Assembly (NCBI GenBank): GCA_037015955.1 | Contig: CP143548.1 | Coordinates: 1,606,001-1,670,000 of the forward strand | Reading direction: 5' to 3' | From: Lachnospiraceae bacterium JLR.KK008 | Lineage (GTDB): Bacteria; Bacillota; Clostridia; Lachnospirales; Lachnospiraceae | DNA: 64,000 nt | Part shown: in pieces, positions 24,599 to 33,455 of the stretch | Numbering within the stretch: position 1 is the first letter of the stretch | Layout of the letters: every line of letters starts with the position of its first letter | Translations under genes and position numbers: made by a program | The notes under the pieces: generated by a model | What the model was told of the DNA's origin: nothing | Databases searched by the model: none | The model's input: the letters and a program-made list of their open reading frames with translations, nothing else

Positions 24599-25350
24599 TA
24601 TGTTTTGTCGGTGCTGGCCCGGGCGCCAGGGATCTGATCACGATTCGTGGTCAACGGCTTCTTTCCGGGGCGGACCGGATCATATATGCCGGTTCCCTCG
24701 TGAATCCGGCTCTTTTAGAGTATGCCGGAGAACATTGTGAGATTTATAACAGCGCGGAGATGACATTGGAGGAAGTGATCGAGACGATGCGGGAGGGGGA
24801 TGCCAGAGGGATGGAGATTGTCAGGCTTCACACTGGGGACCCCTGCCTTTATGGGGCGGTGAGAGAGCAGATGGACGCTCTGGACAGGCTTGGCATCGCC
24901 TATGAGGTCTGTCCTGGTGTCAGCAGCTTCTGCGGCGCGGCCGCTTCCCTGAAAACGGAGTATACATTGCCAGGACTGACTCAGTCAGTCATTATCACAA
25001 GAGTCTCAGGCAGGACGAAAGTACCGGAAAAAGAGCGGCTTTCACGGCTGGCGGAGCATGGCGCGGCGATGGTTCTTTTTCTGAGCGCCGGACTGTTGGA
25101 GGAAGCGCGCAGGGAATTGCTGCAAGGCGCATACACGGAGGAGACGCCCTGTGCAATCGTATACAAAGCGACTTGGGCGGAGGAGAAAATCGTCCGGGGG
25201 ACACTCGGCGGACTTGTGGAGATGGCGGCGGAAAACGGCATTACCCGGACGGCACTGATCGTCGTCGGAGAATTTCTCGGTGACGATTATGAGTTGTCAA
25301 GGCTGTATGCCGCCGATTTTTCCACCGGGTATCGGGAGGCCTCGGTGTGA
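24595..25350 (+). CDS. cbiF: Cobalt-precorrin-4 (C11)-methyltransferase CbiF
   Basis: SAM-dependent tetrapyrrole methylase that adds the C11 methyl group. The 251-residue sequence shows the family's N-terminal VGAGPGARDLITIRGQ, YAGSLVNPALLEYA specific to CbiF/CobM, the LHTGDPCLYGAVREQM motif, VCPGVSSFCGAAA and TRVSGRTKVP. It overlaps cbiD by 4 bases (ATGA) and ends in a TGATG junction with cbiG. Confidence 0.96.
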   Translation: MICFVGAGPGARDLITIRGQRLLSGADRIIYAGSLVNPALLEYAGEHCEIYNSAEMTLEEVIETMREGDARGMEIVRLHTGDPCLYGAVREQMDALDRLGIAYEVCPGVSSFCGAAASLKTEYTLPGLTQSVIITRVSGRTKVPEKERLSRLAEHGAAMVLFLSAGLLEEARRELLQGAYTEETPCAIVYKATWAEEKIVRGTLGGLVEMAAENGITRTALIVVGEFLGDDYELSRLYAADFSTGYREASV

Positions 25351-26399
25351 TGCGCATCGGTATCGCCGCCTTTACGGAGCGGGGCGGTCAGCTTGGGCGT
25401 TTTCTGCTGGAGGAATATGGCAGAGCCGGATATGAGGCGGAAGGCTTCCTGTCCGAAAGACATCGGATGGAGAACATGCAGCCTTTTTCGGATCTGGGCA
25501 GTGCAACCCGTCTTATGTTTGAGCGGGAGGACATGATTGTCTTTGTGGGTGCCTGTGGCATCGCCGTGCGTGCGATTGCGCCTTATATCAAAGATAAATT
25601 GCATGATCCGGGCGTGGTCGTGGTAGATGAATGCGGCAGACACGTGATTTCTCTGCTGTCAGGCCATGTGGGACGGGCCAATGATTTTACCGAATATACG
25701 GCGCGTATCCTTGACGGCGAACCGGTTATCACGACAGCCACGGACAGCCGCGGACTCTTCGCGGCGGATCAGTGGGCGGTCAGAAACCGGCTGCATATTG
25801 TCAATCCACAGACGGTCAAAGAGATTTCTTCCCGCATTCTCGCCGGGGAGCGGGTCGGTTTCTTTTCGGAATTTCCGTTTGCCGGAGAGCTGCCGGCAGA
25901 ACTCACCATGGAAAATGGGGAAATAGAAAAAGAAGAGGTGGAGGCGGGGATCGCAGTCTCCTGTGAGAATACATATCATCACCGTTTTCCGGTTACGCTG
26001 GCGCTGATGCCGAAAGATCTGACGGTGGGGATCGGCTGTAAGTCAGGGAAGACTGTCTCGGAACTCCATGATTTTCTATGTCAGATATTTGAGAGATACC
26101 ATCTGCGGACAGAGCGGATCGGTAAGATCTGTTCTGTGTCTGTCAAGGCACGGGAGGAAGGACTCATCAGGCTGGCACAGGCGCTCGGTGTTCCATTTGA
26201 GACTTATACGCCCGGGCAGCTTTCACAACTGGAGGGAGATTTTGCAGCCTCTGAGTTTGTCAGGGCGAAGATCGGTGTAGACAATGTGTGTGAGCGGAGC
26301 GCCTGCTTTGGCAGCGGCGGGAGAAAGCTGGTCGGCAGGCAGACAGGCAGCGGGATGACGATAGCTGTCTATGAGAGGCAGACGATTTTGTTTTTTTGA
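25350..26399 (+). CDS. cbiG: Cobalt-precorrin 5A hydrolase CbiG
   Basis: CbiG opens the delta-lactone ring of cobalt-precorrin-5A and releases acetaldehyde, contracting the macrocycle. The 349-residue product has the N-terminal domain ending with FVGACGIAVRAIAPYI, VVDECGRHVISLLSGHVGRAN and TATDSRGLFAADQWAV, then the C-terminal CbiG domain with VGIGCKSGKTVSELH and VCERSACFGSGG. Start: the ATG at 25350 shares a base with the cbiF stop (TGATG); a GTG at 25347 is also possible. Confidence 0.95.
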   Translation: MRIGIAAFTERGGQLGRFLLEEYGRAGYEAEGFLSERHRMENMQPFSDLGSATRLMFEREDMIVFVGACGIAVRAIAPYIKDKLHDPGVVVVDECGRHVISLLSGHVGRANDFTEYTARILDGEPVITTATDSRGLFAADQWAVRNRLHIVNPQTVKEISSRILAGERVGFFSEFPFAGELPAELTMENGEIEKEEVEAGIAVSCENTYHHRFPVTLALMPKDLTVGIGCKSGKTVSELHDFLCQIFERYHLRTERIGKICSVSVKAREEGLIRLAQALGVPFETYTPGQLSQLEGDFAASEFVRAKIGVDNVCERSACFGSGGRKLVGRQTGSGMTIAVYERQTILFF

Positions 26400-26420
26400 T
26401 AGAAACATAAGGAGGGAGCT

Positions 26421-27164
26421 ATGAGTCTGTATGTGGTGGGGATCGGACCGGGCGGGTTGGACGGTATGACAGTGGAAGCGAAAAATGTCCTGGAATCATG
26501 TCATATTATTGCCGGGTATACGGTATATACGGAGCTGTTAAAGCCATACTTTCCACATAAGAAATACTACAGTACGCCGATGAAGCAGGAAAAAGAACGA
26601 TGCGGCTGGGCACTGGCGAGAGCTGCCGAAGGGGAAGCCATAGCCGTTGTGTGCAGCGGGGACCCGGGTATCTATGGGATGGCAGGTCTGCTCTGCCAGT
26701 TACAGGCACAGGCGCAGCAGGAAACGGTCCGGGCGGCAGAGATTATCGTGATCCCCGGCGTGACGGCGGCAAGCAGCGGCGCAGCGCGGCTTGGCGCTCC
26801 TTTGACGCATGATTTTGCGGTCATCAGTCTGAGCGATCTGCTGACACCGCTTGCCGTTATCCAAAAGCGGCTGCGCTGCGCCGCCATGGGGGACATGGTC
26901 ATCTGCCTGTATAATCCGGCCAGCCGGAAACGGGCGGATTATCTGCGGATGGCCTGTGACATCGTTCTCGAATACAAGAGTCCGCAAACCGTATGCGGTT
27001 ATGTGAGACAGATTGGCAGAGAAGGGGAAGAGGTAAGGGTTCTCTCACTGGAGCAGCTGCGGGATATACAGGCGGACATGTTTACGACGGTTTATATCGG
27101 CAACGATTCCACGATGGAGCTCGGAGGAAAGATGGTGACACCGCGGGGATATGCCGATGTGTAA
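26421..27164 (+). CDS. cbiH: Cobalt-factor III / precorrin-3B C17-methyltransferase CbiH
   Basis: Methylates C17 with ring contraction. Of 247 residues, the start LYVVGIGPGGLDGMTVEA is the classic SAM site of this methylase class; CSGDPGIYGMAGLLC, IVIPGVTAASSGAARLGAPL and HDFAVISLSDLLTP identify the CobJ/CbiH branch. A GGAGG site lies 5 bases before the ATG. The gene overlaps cbiJ by 14 bases. No N- or C-terminal fusion (for example with CbiG) is present. Confidence 0.95.
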   Translation: MSLYVVGIGPGGLDGMTVEAKNVLESCHIIAGYTVYTELLKPYFPHKKYYSTPMKQEKERCGWALARAAEGEAIAVVCSGDPGIYGMAGLLCQLQAQAQQETVRAAEIIVIPGVTAASSGAARLGAPLTHDFAVISLSDLLTPLAVIQKRLRCAAMGDMVICLYNPASRKRADYLRMACDIVLEYKSPQTVCGYVRQIGREGEEVRVLSLEQLRDIQADMFTTVYIGNDSTMELGGKMVTPRGYADV

Positions 27165-27966
27165 AGTCATCATTTTCGGCGGGACGACAGAAGGCCGGAT
27201 TCTGTCGGTCTACTGCATGGAACACGAGATACCGGTGGTAGTCTGTGTGGCTACTCCTTACGGAGCACGGATCGTGAAACGGGAACAGGAAAACCGGCGC
27301 CAGGAGACAGCGCCCGTAAATACAGACGGCAGGGACAATGGATTTTCCGTTCATGCCGGAAGGCTGGAGACTGAGGAAATGAAGGCTTTACTTTGCCATG
27401 AAAGGGCCGGACTGGTGCTTGATGCCACACATCCCTATGCGCTGCTGGCTACAGAAACGATCCGGACAGCCTGCAAAGCGCTGGACATACGTTATCTGAG
27501 AATCGTCAGGGGAGAGGAAACGGCAGATGCGGAGGAGGGGACACTTTCCTTTGACACGATCCGGGACGCCGTCACTTTTCTGTCCGCGGAGGAAGGCAAT
27601 ATATTTGCGGCGACCGGCGGCAGCGGACTGTCTCTCTATACTGCGCTGCCGGGGTACCGGGACAGACTGTATGTGCGGGTCCTTCCGAGCCCACAGTGCA
27701 TCGCGGACGCGCTTGCACTCGGTATCGAGGGGCGGCATCTGACCGCCATGCAGGGACCGTTCTCGGAAGAGATGAATTATGCGTTTTTAAAGGAATTTGA
27801 GATACGGTGGATGGTGACGAAGCAGTCGGGTGCAGCCGGCGGTTATCTTGAAAAACTGCGGGCAGCGAAGAGAGCGGGCATTCCGCTGCTCGTCATCCGC
27901 AGAAGAGTCAAAGAGACCGGTATCAGTCTGGAAGAAGCAATACATTGTCTGGAGGAATGGAAATGA
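27151..27966 (+). CDS. cbiJ: Cobalt-precorrin-6A reductase CbiJ
   Basis: NAD(P)H-dependent reductase of the corrin ring. The 271-residue sequence begins with a Rossmann-like VIIFGGTTEGRILSVYC, and has LVLDATHPYALLATE, the conserved ATGGSGLSLY and TKQSGAAGGYLEKL segments of the CbiJ/CobK family. Residues about 45-65 are a variable insert. The gene starts in cbiH (14-base overlap; an ATG at 27157 is also possible) and ends in an ATGA junction with cbiET. Confidence 0.94.
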   Translation: MPMCKVIIFGGTTEGRILSVYCMEHEIPVVVCVATPYGARIVKREQENRRQETAPVNTDGRDNGFSVHAGRLETEEMKALLCHERAGLVLDATHPYALLATETIRTACKALDIRYLRIVRGEETADAEEGTLSFDTIRDAVTFLSAEEGNIFAATGGSGLSLYTALPGYRDRLYVRVLPSPQCIADALALGIEGRHLTAMQGPFSEEMNYAFLKEFEIRWMVTKQSGAAGGYLEKLRAAKRAGIPLLVIRRRVKETGISLEEAIHCLEEWK

Positions 27967-29192
27967 GCAAAAATATCAGTATTGTAGGAATCGGTATGGG
28001 CAATCCGGATCTGCTGACAAAGGAAGTGCGCTGTGTACTGCTGGAGGCGGATCTGATCATCGGAGCCAGACGAATGAGAGACGCTCTGCCGAAAAACTGC
28101 AAGGGAGAATATCATGAGACGTATGACGGCAAGGAGATCCTCTCGATTATCGATCAGACGCCCTGTGAGAACATCGTGATCTGTATGTCCGGTGACAGCG
28201 GTTTTTACAGCGGGACGAAAGGTCTTGTCTCAGTGCTGGAAAAGAAATATGAAACCGTGAACATCATGGCCGGCATATCCAGCATTTCCTATCTGTCAGC
28301 CAGGAGCGGTATCTCCTGGCAGGATGCCTGCATCGTCAGTCTTCACGGCAAAAAGGAAAACTGGATTCAGGCCGTAAAGACCCATGAGAAAACGTTCATG
28401 CTGCTGGGCGGCAGTCTGCGCGGCGTGGTTGAGCGGCTCTGTCTGGCCGGACTGACACAGTGTACGCTGGTCATAGGCATCCGTCTCTCTTATCCCGACG
28501 AAAAGATCATCCGGGAGAAGGCGGAGACGCTTCTTGACCGGGGAGATAAACTGTCGGGTGTCGATACGTCACTCTGTGTCTTGTTTATTCTCAATGATCA
28601 GGCGGTCTGCAGTACACCTTCCACCGGCATCCCCGATGATGAGTTTATCCGCGGACAGGTCCCGATGACAAAGAGTGAAGTGCGTGCGGTGACGATGAGC
28701 AGACTGCATCTGAAAGAAAACGCCGTCGTCTATGACATCGGCGCCGGGACCGGCTCGGTTTCCGTGGAGATGGCGGCGCAGGCATGGCGCGGCACTGTCT
28801 ATGCAATCGAATGCGTGCCAAAGGCGCTGGAGCTTCTGCATGCCAATAAGGAAAAATTTATGGCGGATAACCTGCAGATCACAGAGGGAAAGGCCCCGGA
28901 AGTATTTGCGTCTCTTCCTGCCCCGGACGCTGTCTTTATCGGCGGCAGCAAGGGGGAGAGAGATGGAATACTGGAGGCCGTATTACAGAAAAACCCTCAG
29001 GTACATATCGTGATGAATGTGATTTCTCTCGAATCGTTGACAAACATATTGACACTTGTAAAAACATATGAACTGGAAAATCTGGAGATCACGCAGATCA
29101 CGGCGGCGAGGGGACGAGAGATTGCGGGACAGCATTTGATGGACGGACAAAATCCGGTCTTTGTCCTCTCGATGGACGCGAAAGGCAGATAA
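27963..29192 (+). CDS. cbiET: Fused cobalt-precorrin-7 C5-methyltransferase / precorrin-6B C15-methyltransferase (decarboxylating) CbiET
   Basis: A 409-residue fusion. Residues 1-200 form CbiE (tetrapyrrole methylase fold: ISIVGIGMGNPDLLTKE, CMSGDSGFYSGTKGL). Residues 215-409 form CbiT, a class I SAM methyltransferase starting PMTKSEVRAVTMSRL, with motif I YDIGAGTGSVSVEMA and the FIGGSKGERDGILEAVL segment. Together they methylate C5 and C15 and decarboxylate the C12 side chain. The fusion is as in CobL. Start at ATG 27963, with GGAGG upstream and ATGA overlap with cbiJ. Confidence 0.95.
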   Translation: MSKNISIVGIGMGNPDLLTKEVRCVLLEADLIIGARRMRDALPKNCKGEYHETYDGKEILSIIDQTPCENIVICMSGDSGFYSGTKGLVSVLEKKYETVNIMAGISSISYLSARSGISWQDACIVSLHGKKENWIQAVKTHEKTFMLLGGSLRGVVERLCLAGLTQCTLVIGIRLSYPDEKIIREKAETLLDRGDKLSGVDTSLCVLFILNDQAVCSTPSTGIPDDEFIRGQVPMTKSEVRAVTMSRLHLKENAVVYDIGAGTGSVSVEMAAQAWRGTVYAIECVPKALELLHANKEKFMADNLQITEGKAPEVFASLPAPDAVFIGGSKGERDGILEAVLQKNPQVHIVMNVISLESLTNILTLVKTYELENLEITQITAARGREIAGQHLMDGQNPVFVLSMDAKGR

Positions 29193-29198
29193 CGACCT

Positions 29199-30596
29199 AT
29201 GGGAACGCTTACCGGAAAACGGGTGATGATTGCCGGGACAGGCAGTGGCTGCGGCAAGACGACGGCTGTCTGCGGCATTTTGTATGGTCTGAAAAAAAAG
29301 TTTGGACTTTCTGTCGCCTCATGGAAATGTGGTCCGGACTATATCGATCCGATGTTTCATAAAAGGACGCTGGGGATTGCCGGCGGCAATCTGGATTTGT
29401 TTTTTTCGGGAGCCGGTCAGGTCTGTGAACTGCTTGCAGTCCAGGCGGCGAATGCGGACATCAGCGTGATCGAGGGCGCTATGGGGTATTATGACGGAAT
29501 CGGTATGACACAGGAGGCAGGCTGCCATGCGTTGGCACAGGTGACAGAGACGCCTGTCATCCTTGTCGTAAATCCGAAGGGAATGGGTGCTTCACTCTGT
29601 GCCCTCCTGCATGGATTTTTGCACTACCGGAAGCCAAACGCGATCAGAGGCATTATATTTAATGAGATCACGGCAAAGCGGTATGAGAGTCTAAAGCCGC
29701 TGGTGGAAGCTATGGGGCTGAAGGCGGTCGGGTATCTGCCCAGGCAGAGAGAATTTGTGCTGGAGAGCCGTCATCTGGGTCTGGTTACGGCTGACGAGAT
29801 CCGGGATTATCAGCAGAAGATTCGGATTTTTTATACGCTCATTGACAATACGATAGACTGGGAGCTGTTTATGGAAATAGCGTCCGGAGCACCGGAGGTG
29901 AGCTATCGGGAGAGTTCCCGGCCTGCCGGGCAGCGGACAGTGAGAATCGGGATAGCCAGAGACGAGGCATTCTGTTTTCTATATGAGGACAATCTCCGCT
30001 ATCTGCGAGAGCGCGGCTGTGAACTGGTATTTTTCAGCCCGCTCAGAGACAGACATCTGCCTGCTCAGACAGATGGCCTGATCCTGTGCGGCGGCTATCC
30101 GGAATTGTATGCGCATACGCTCTCGGAAAATGCGGAAATGAGACAATCCGTCAAAGCAGCGGTACAGGCAGGAATGCCCTGTATTGCGGAGTGCGGCGGC
30201 TTTCTCTACCTGCAGAACAGTCTGACCGACCCGCAGGGGGCGACTTACAAGATGGCGGGAGCGCTTGCCGGGGGAAGCGCCAAAGGCCGGTCGCTGCGTC
30301 ATTTTGGGTATATCGCCATGTCATTACGGTCGGGGAACCTTTTCGGAAGGAGCAGGATGCAGCTGCGCGCCCACGAGTTTCATTATTACGAATGCGTTCC
30401 TGACGACATGACATATCAGGCATTTGCCGTGCAGAAGGCTTCCGGCGAGGCGGAATGGATGACCGGATGGGCAGGAGATACGTTGTATGCGGGTTTTCCG
30501 CATATTTATTTTTATGGAAATGAGGATTTTGCGGAGGCTTTTCTGGAAAAAGCGCAGGCTTTTCGCCGGATACAATACCAGAATCAGTGCTCATGA
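29199..30596 (+). CDS. cbiA: Cobyrinate a,c-diamide synthase CbiA
   Basis: ATP- and glutamine-dependent amidation of the a and c side chains. The 465-residue protein has an N-terminal dethiobiotin-synthetase-like ATPase domain (IAGTGSGCGKTTAVCGIL; SWKCGPDYIDPMFH; VIEGAMGYYDG) and a C-terminal glutaminase domain with GGYPELYAHTLSEN, nucleophile Cys in IAECGGFLYL and the late His in AHEFHYYE. All catalytic parts appear intact. It starts 6 bases after cbiET. Confidence 0.96.
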   Translation: MGTLTGKRVMIAGTGSGCGKTTAVCGILYGLKKKFGLSVASWKCGPDYIDPMFHKRTLGIAGGNLDLFFSGAGQVCELLAVQAANADISVIEGAMGYYDGIGMTQEAGCHALAQVTETPVILVVNPKGMGASLCALLHGFLHYRKPNAIRGIIFNEITAKRYESLKPLVEAMGLKAVGYLPRQREFVLESRHLGLVTADEIRDYQQKIRIFYTLIDNTIDWELFMEIASGAPEVSYRESSRPAGQRTVRIGIARDEAFCFLYEDNLRYLRERGCELVFFSPLRDRHLPAQTDGLILCGGYPELYAHTLSENAEMRQSVKAAVQAGMPCIAECGGFLYLQNSLTDPQGATYKMAGALAGGSAKGRSLRHFGYIAMSLRSGNLFGRSRMQLRAHEFHYYECVPDDMTYQAFAVQKASGEAEWMTGWAGDTLYAGFPHIYFYGNEDFAEAFLEKAQAFRRIQYQNQCS

Positions 30597-30649
30597 ATCA
30601 ATGGCATCGTAAATCGATGAGGAGAAAGAAAGTTACAGAGGGAAAGAAG

Positions 30650-31723
30650 ATGGAGGAAAGGAATCCTTATCAGACGCTTGGAACAGGAAGGAATCCGGAC
30701 GCTGTGGCTGCAAAAAAGGCCCGGGAACAGTGGGACAGCATTGCCAAACCACTGTACGGGCTGGGCAGACTGGAGGATGCGATCGTTACGATTGCGGAAA
30801 TCCAGGGAACGAAGGACATTGCCATAGAGAAACGTGCAGTCCTTGTATTTTGCGGGGATAACGGCATTACCACGCAGGGCGTGACGCAGACAGACAGTCA
30901 TGTGACGGCTGTCGTATCGGACAATATCGCTGAGGGAAAGGCCAGTGTCAACCGGATGTGCGGGCGGTGCGGCGCGGATGTGTTTGCCATCGATATGGGG
31001 ATCCGGGACGAGACGCATTCCCGGCATCTTATTTCCCGCAAAATCCGCAGGGGCACGAGAGACTTTTCCACAGAACCGGCCATGCGTATGGAAGAAGTGC
31101 AAAGAGCGGTCGACACAGGGATTGATCTTGTCAGAACATATGCAGAAAAGGGATACACACTGTTTGCTGTCGGGGAGATGGGCATCGGCAATACGACGAC
31201 GGCAGGTGCCATGGCAGCGGCGCTGCTTGATCTGCCCGTGGAGGAAGCCGTAGGCAGGGGCGCGGGATTGTCAGGAGAGGGCCTGGCAAAGAAAAGAAAG
31301 ATTGTGGCCGCCGCTCTGGAGCGGTACGGGCTGCGGCAGAGATCCGCACTGGAAGTGCTGGCCTGCGTGGGAGGTTTTGACATTGCCGGTATGGCGGGCG
31401 CCTTTATCGGCGGCTGGCTGTACGGTGTCCCGGTTATCGTGGATGGCATGATCTCGGCCGTGGCCGCACTCACGGCGGCAAGACTCTGTCCGGGAGCGGG
31501 TCGCTGTATGCTCGCCTCTCATATGAGCCGGGAACCGGGTATGCAGGCTGTGATGAAGGAACTGGCGCTCGCGCCGGTCATCGACGCTTCGCTGGCGCTT
31601 GGTGAAGGAACCGGCGCGGCACTGTTGTTTCCCATGCTCGATATGGCGGCGGCCGTCTATCGCAGTGAAGAAACATTTGCGCAGATACAGATTGAGAGTT
31701 ATCAGAAGTTTGAGGAAGAATGA
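30650..31723 (+). CDS. cobT: Nicotinate-nucleotide:dimethylbenzimidazole phosphoribosyltransferase CobT
   Basis: Activates the lower-ligand base to its alpha-ribotide. Conserved blocks: IAKPLYGLGRLEDAIVTI, FCGDNGITTQGVTQ, GEMGIGNTTTAGAMAAALL, CVGGFDIAGMAGAF and GEGTGAALLFPML with the catalytic Glu. The start is uncertain: ATG 30650 (357 residues) gives the usual family length and has a purine-rich site; ATG 30593 overlaps the cbiA stop (ATGA) and would add 19 residues of basic sequence. The base actually used (dimethylbenzimidazole or another) cannot be told. cobU follows immediately. Confidence 0.93.
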   Translation: MEERNPYQTLGTGRNPDAVAAKKAREQWDSIAKPLYGLGRLEDAIVTIAEIQGTKDIAIEKRAVLVFCGDNGITTQGVTQTDSHVTAVVSDNIAEGKASVNRMCGRCGADVFAIDMGIRDETHSRHLISRKIRRGTRDFSTEPAMRMEEVQRAVDTGIDLVRTYAEKGYTLFAVGEMGIGNTTTAGAMAAALLDLPVEEAVGRGAGLSGEGLAKKRKIVAAALERYGLRQRSALEVLACVGGFDIAGMAGAFIGGWLYGVPVIVDGMISAVAALTAARLCPGAGRCMLASHMSREPGMQAVMKELALAPVIDASLALGEGTGAALLFPMLDMAAAVYRSEETFAQIQIESYQKFEEE

Positions 31724-32278
31724 ATGTTGTTTGTGATCACAGGGGCGAGTGGGAGCGGAAAGTCGGAATATGCGGAGCAGCTTGCGGGCAGACTGGCCGT
31801 GAGAGAGCGGATTCAGAGAAAGCTCTATGTGGCCACGATGGAGACGGAGAGCGATGCGGCAAGAGAGCGAATCGCACGCCACCGGGCGCTGCGGGCAGGA
31901 AAAGGGTTTGTCACAGTTGAGTCCGTTATGGGACTGGGCAAGGAAGCGCTTCGGGACTCCCTGCCGGGGACGGTCGTTTTACTGGAATGTGTTTCGAATC
32001 TTTTGGCCAATCTGATGTTTTCCGCTGGAATGACAGCTATGGAGGCACAGCGGGAAATTCTTTCTCAGGTGCAGGAAGCCTGTGGGATCTGCCGGCACCT
32101 TGTCGTCGTCACGAACGAAGTTTTTTCGGAAACAGTGGGGGACTCCGGGGCGCTTGACCAGTATGTGCGGGCGCTCGGCGGCATTAACTGTCATCTGGCC
32201 GGGTTGGCCGACGCCTTTTGTGAGGTCGTGTATTCAATCCCGGTATTTCTGAAAGGAGAGAAGCTATGCCGGTTTTAA
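31724..32278 (+). CDS. cobU: Adenosylcobinamide kinase / guanylyltransferase CobU (variant)
   Basis: CobU phosphorylates adenosylcobinamide and then transfers GMP. This 184-residue copy keeps the P-loop GASGSGKSEYAE and the segment METESDAARERIARHRALR with the His that is guanylylated, then LLECVSNLLANLMF. The motif NEVGxGIVP of classic CobU is changed to VTNEVFSETVGDSG, so it lacks the GxGxVP stretch. A second, shorter CobU-like gene at 33030 keeps that stretch. The gene begins right after the cobT stop and overlaps cobS by 13 bases. Confidence 0.88.
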   Translation: MLFVITGASGSGKSEYAEQLAGRLAVRERIQRKLYVATMETESDAARERIARHRALRAGKGFVTVESVMGLGKEALRDSLPGTVVLLECVSNLLANLMFSAGMTAMEAQREILSQVQEACGICRHLVVVTNEVFSETVGDSGALDQYVRALGGINCHLAGLADAFCEVVYSIPVFLKGEKLCRF

Positions 32279-33042
32279 AGAGTTTTTGTCTGGCATTTTC
32301 CATGTATTCCAAAATACCGATGCCGAAAGTGGCATGGGAAGAAAAGAATATGCGCTATGTGCTCTGCTTTTTCCCTCTTGTCGGTCCGGCAGTCGGCGCC
32401 TGCCTGTATCTGTTGTGGCGGCTTCGCGGCTGGCTGGGAGTCTTCGTCCCCTTTCCGGTCTTTGTCCTTGTGGGGACGGTTCTGCCGATCGCGCTGACGG
32501 GAGGAATCCACATGGATGGCTTTATGGACACAATGGACGCGCTTCACTCTTATCAGAGCCTGGAACGGAAACTGGAAATTCTCAAAGACTCTCATATCGG
32601 TGCGTTTGCCTGTATGAGCATGGTATGTGAAAGATGTCTCTACGGGGCTGCGCTCTTTCTGCTTCTGGAAGTGCGGCAGATCTTGTTTCTTGGAATCGGG
32701 TTTTTTCTGTCCCGGATTCTGAGCGCATTTCTTCTCGTCACGGTCAGGAGTGCGAAAAAAGACGGGCTGCTCTATACGTTTGCCTCCAGCGCCCATAAGG
32801 CGACTGTTCTGGCTGTGTTATCGGTATGGATGTTTCTGGCTGTGGCATTTGGCTGTTTTCTATATGGAACGCCCGGTGTGGCTTGTATTATTCTCAGCCT
32901 CCCGACCGCGCTCTGTTACCGGCGGATGGCGTACCGGCAATTTGGCGGGCTGACAGGAGATCTTGCGGGCTGGTTTGTTGTCGTATATGAACTGGTGTTT
33001 GCATGGCTGACAGGAATCATGGGGTATCTATGGAACTTATAA
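32266..33042 (+). CDS. cobS: Adenosylcobinamide-GDP ribazoletransferase (cobalamin synthase) CobS
   Basis: An integral membrane enzyme that joins adenosylcobinamide-GDP and alpha-ribazole phosphate. The 258-residue protein has about six helices and the conserved FSMYSKIPMPKVAWEEKNM start, then GGIHMDGFMDTMDALHS and LEILKDSHIGAFACMSM, which bear the metal-binding acidic residues. The C-terminal FGGLTGDLAGWFVVVYEL fits the family. It overlaps cobU by 13 bases and the small CobU-like gene by 13 bases, so all three are co-translated. Confidence 0.95.
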   Translation: MPVLKSFCLAFSMYSKIPMPKVAWEEKNMRYVLCFFPLVGPAVGACLYLLWRLRGWLGVFVPFPVFVLVGTVLPIALTGGIHMDGFMDTMDALHSYQSLERKLEILKDSHIGAFACMSMVCERCLYGAALFLLLEVRQILFLGIGFFLSRILSAFLLVTVRSAKKDGLLYTFASSAHKATVLAVLSVWMFLAVAFGCFLYGTPGVACIILSLPTALCYRRMAYRQFGGLTGDLAGWFVVVYELVFAWLTGIMGYLWNL

Positions 33043-33455
33043 TCGGTGGCTGCTATCAGGGAAAGCTGGCTTATGTGGAGCAAAAACTGAGACAGCGGAA
33101 TGTTATACTGGACAAATGTGCTGTTTTGGACGGAGCTGAGATCGACGCCTTCGCAGCGCCCAGCCAGTGGCGCAGACAGATTTCGGGCCGTATGGTCCTG
33201 AATCATCTGCATCTGTTCGTGAAAAACTGTGTCTGTCATGGTCATGACGACAGGATTTCCATGGCGCTGGCGCTGTTTTTGGAGGAGGCGCCAGAGTTAC
33301 TGGTCGTCTGTGATGAGGTAGGCTGTGGGGTCGTACCTTCCGCGCCGCAGGAACGGGCGTACCGCGAGGCTGTGGGACGGGCGCTCTGCTTTCTGGCACA
33401 GCGCGCGGACAGCATGGAGCGTGTGATCGGCGGAATACCGATGCGGATCAAATGA
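33030..33455 (+). CDS. Short CobU-like protein
   Basis: A 141-residue protein related to CobU. It begins MELIIGGCYQGKLAYVE, a degenerate P-loop (GGCYQGK followed by Leu, not Ser/Thr), lacks the RIARHR segment that carries the guanylylated His, but has CDEVGCGVVP and IGGIPMRIK, matching the NEVGxGIVP and final SGIPxxIK motifs of CobU. It may be a regulatory or complementary partner of the CobU at 31724, which lost those motifs. Start at ATG 33030, within the cobS end; the frame is open further upstream. The end joins cobC through ATGA. Confidence 0.75.
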   Translation: MELIIGGCYQGKLAYVEQKLRQRNVILDKCAVLDGAEIDAFAAPSQWRRQISGRMVLNHLHLFVKNCVCHGHDDRISMALALFLEEAPELLVVCDEVGCGVVPSAPQERAYREAVGRALCFLAQRADSMERVIGGIPMRIK

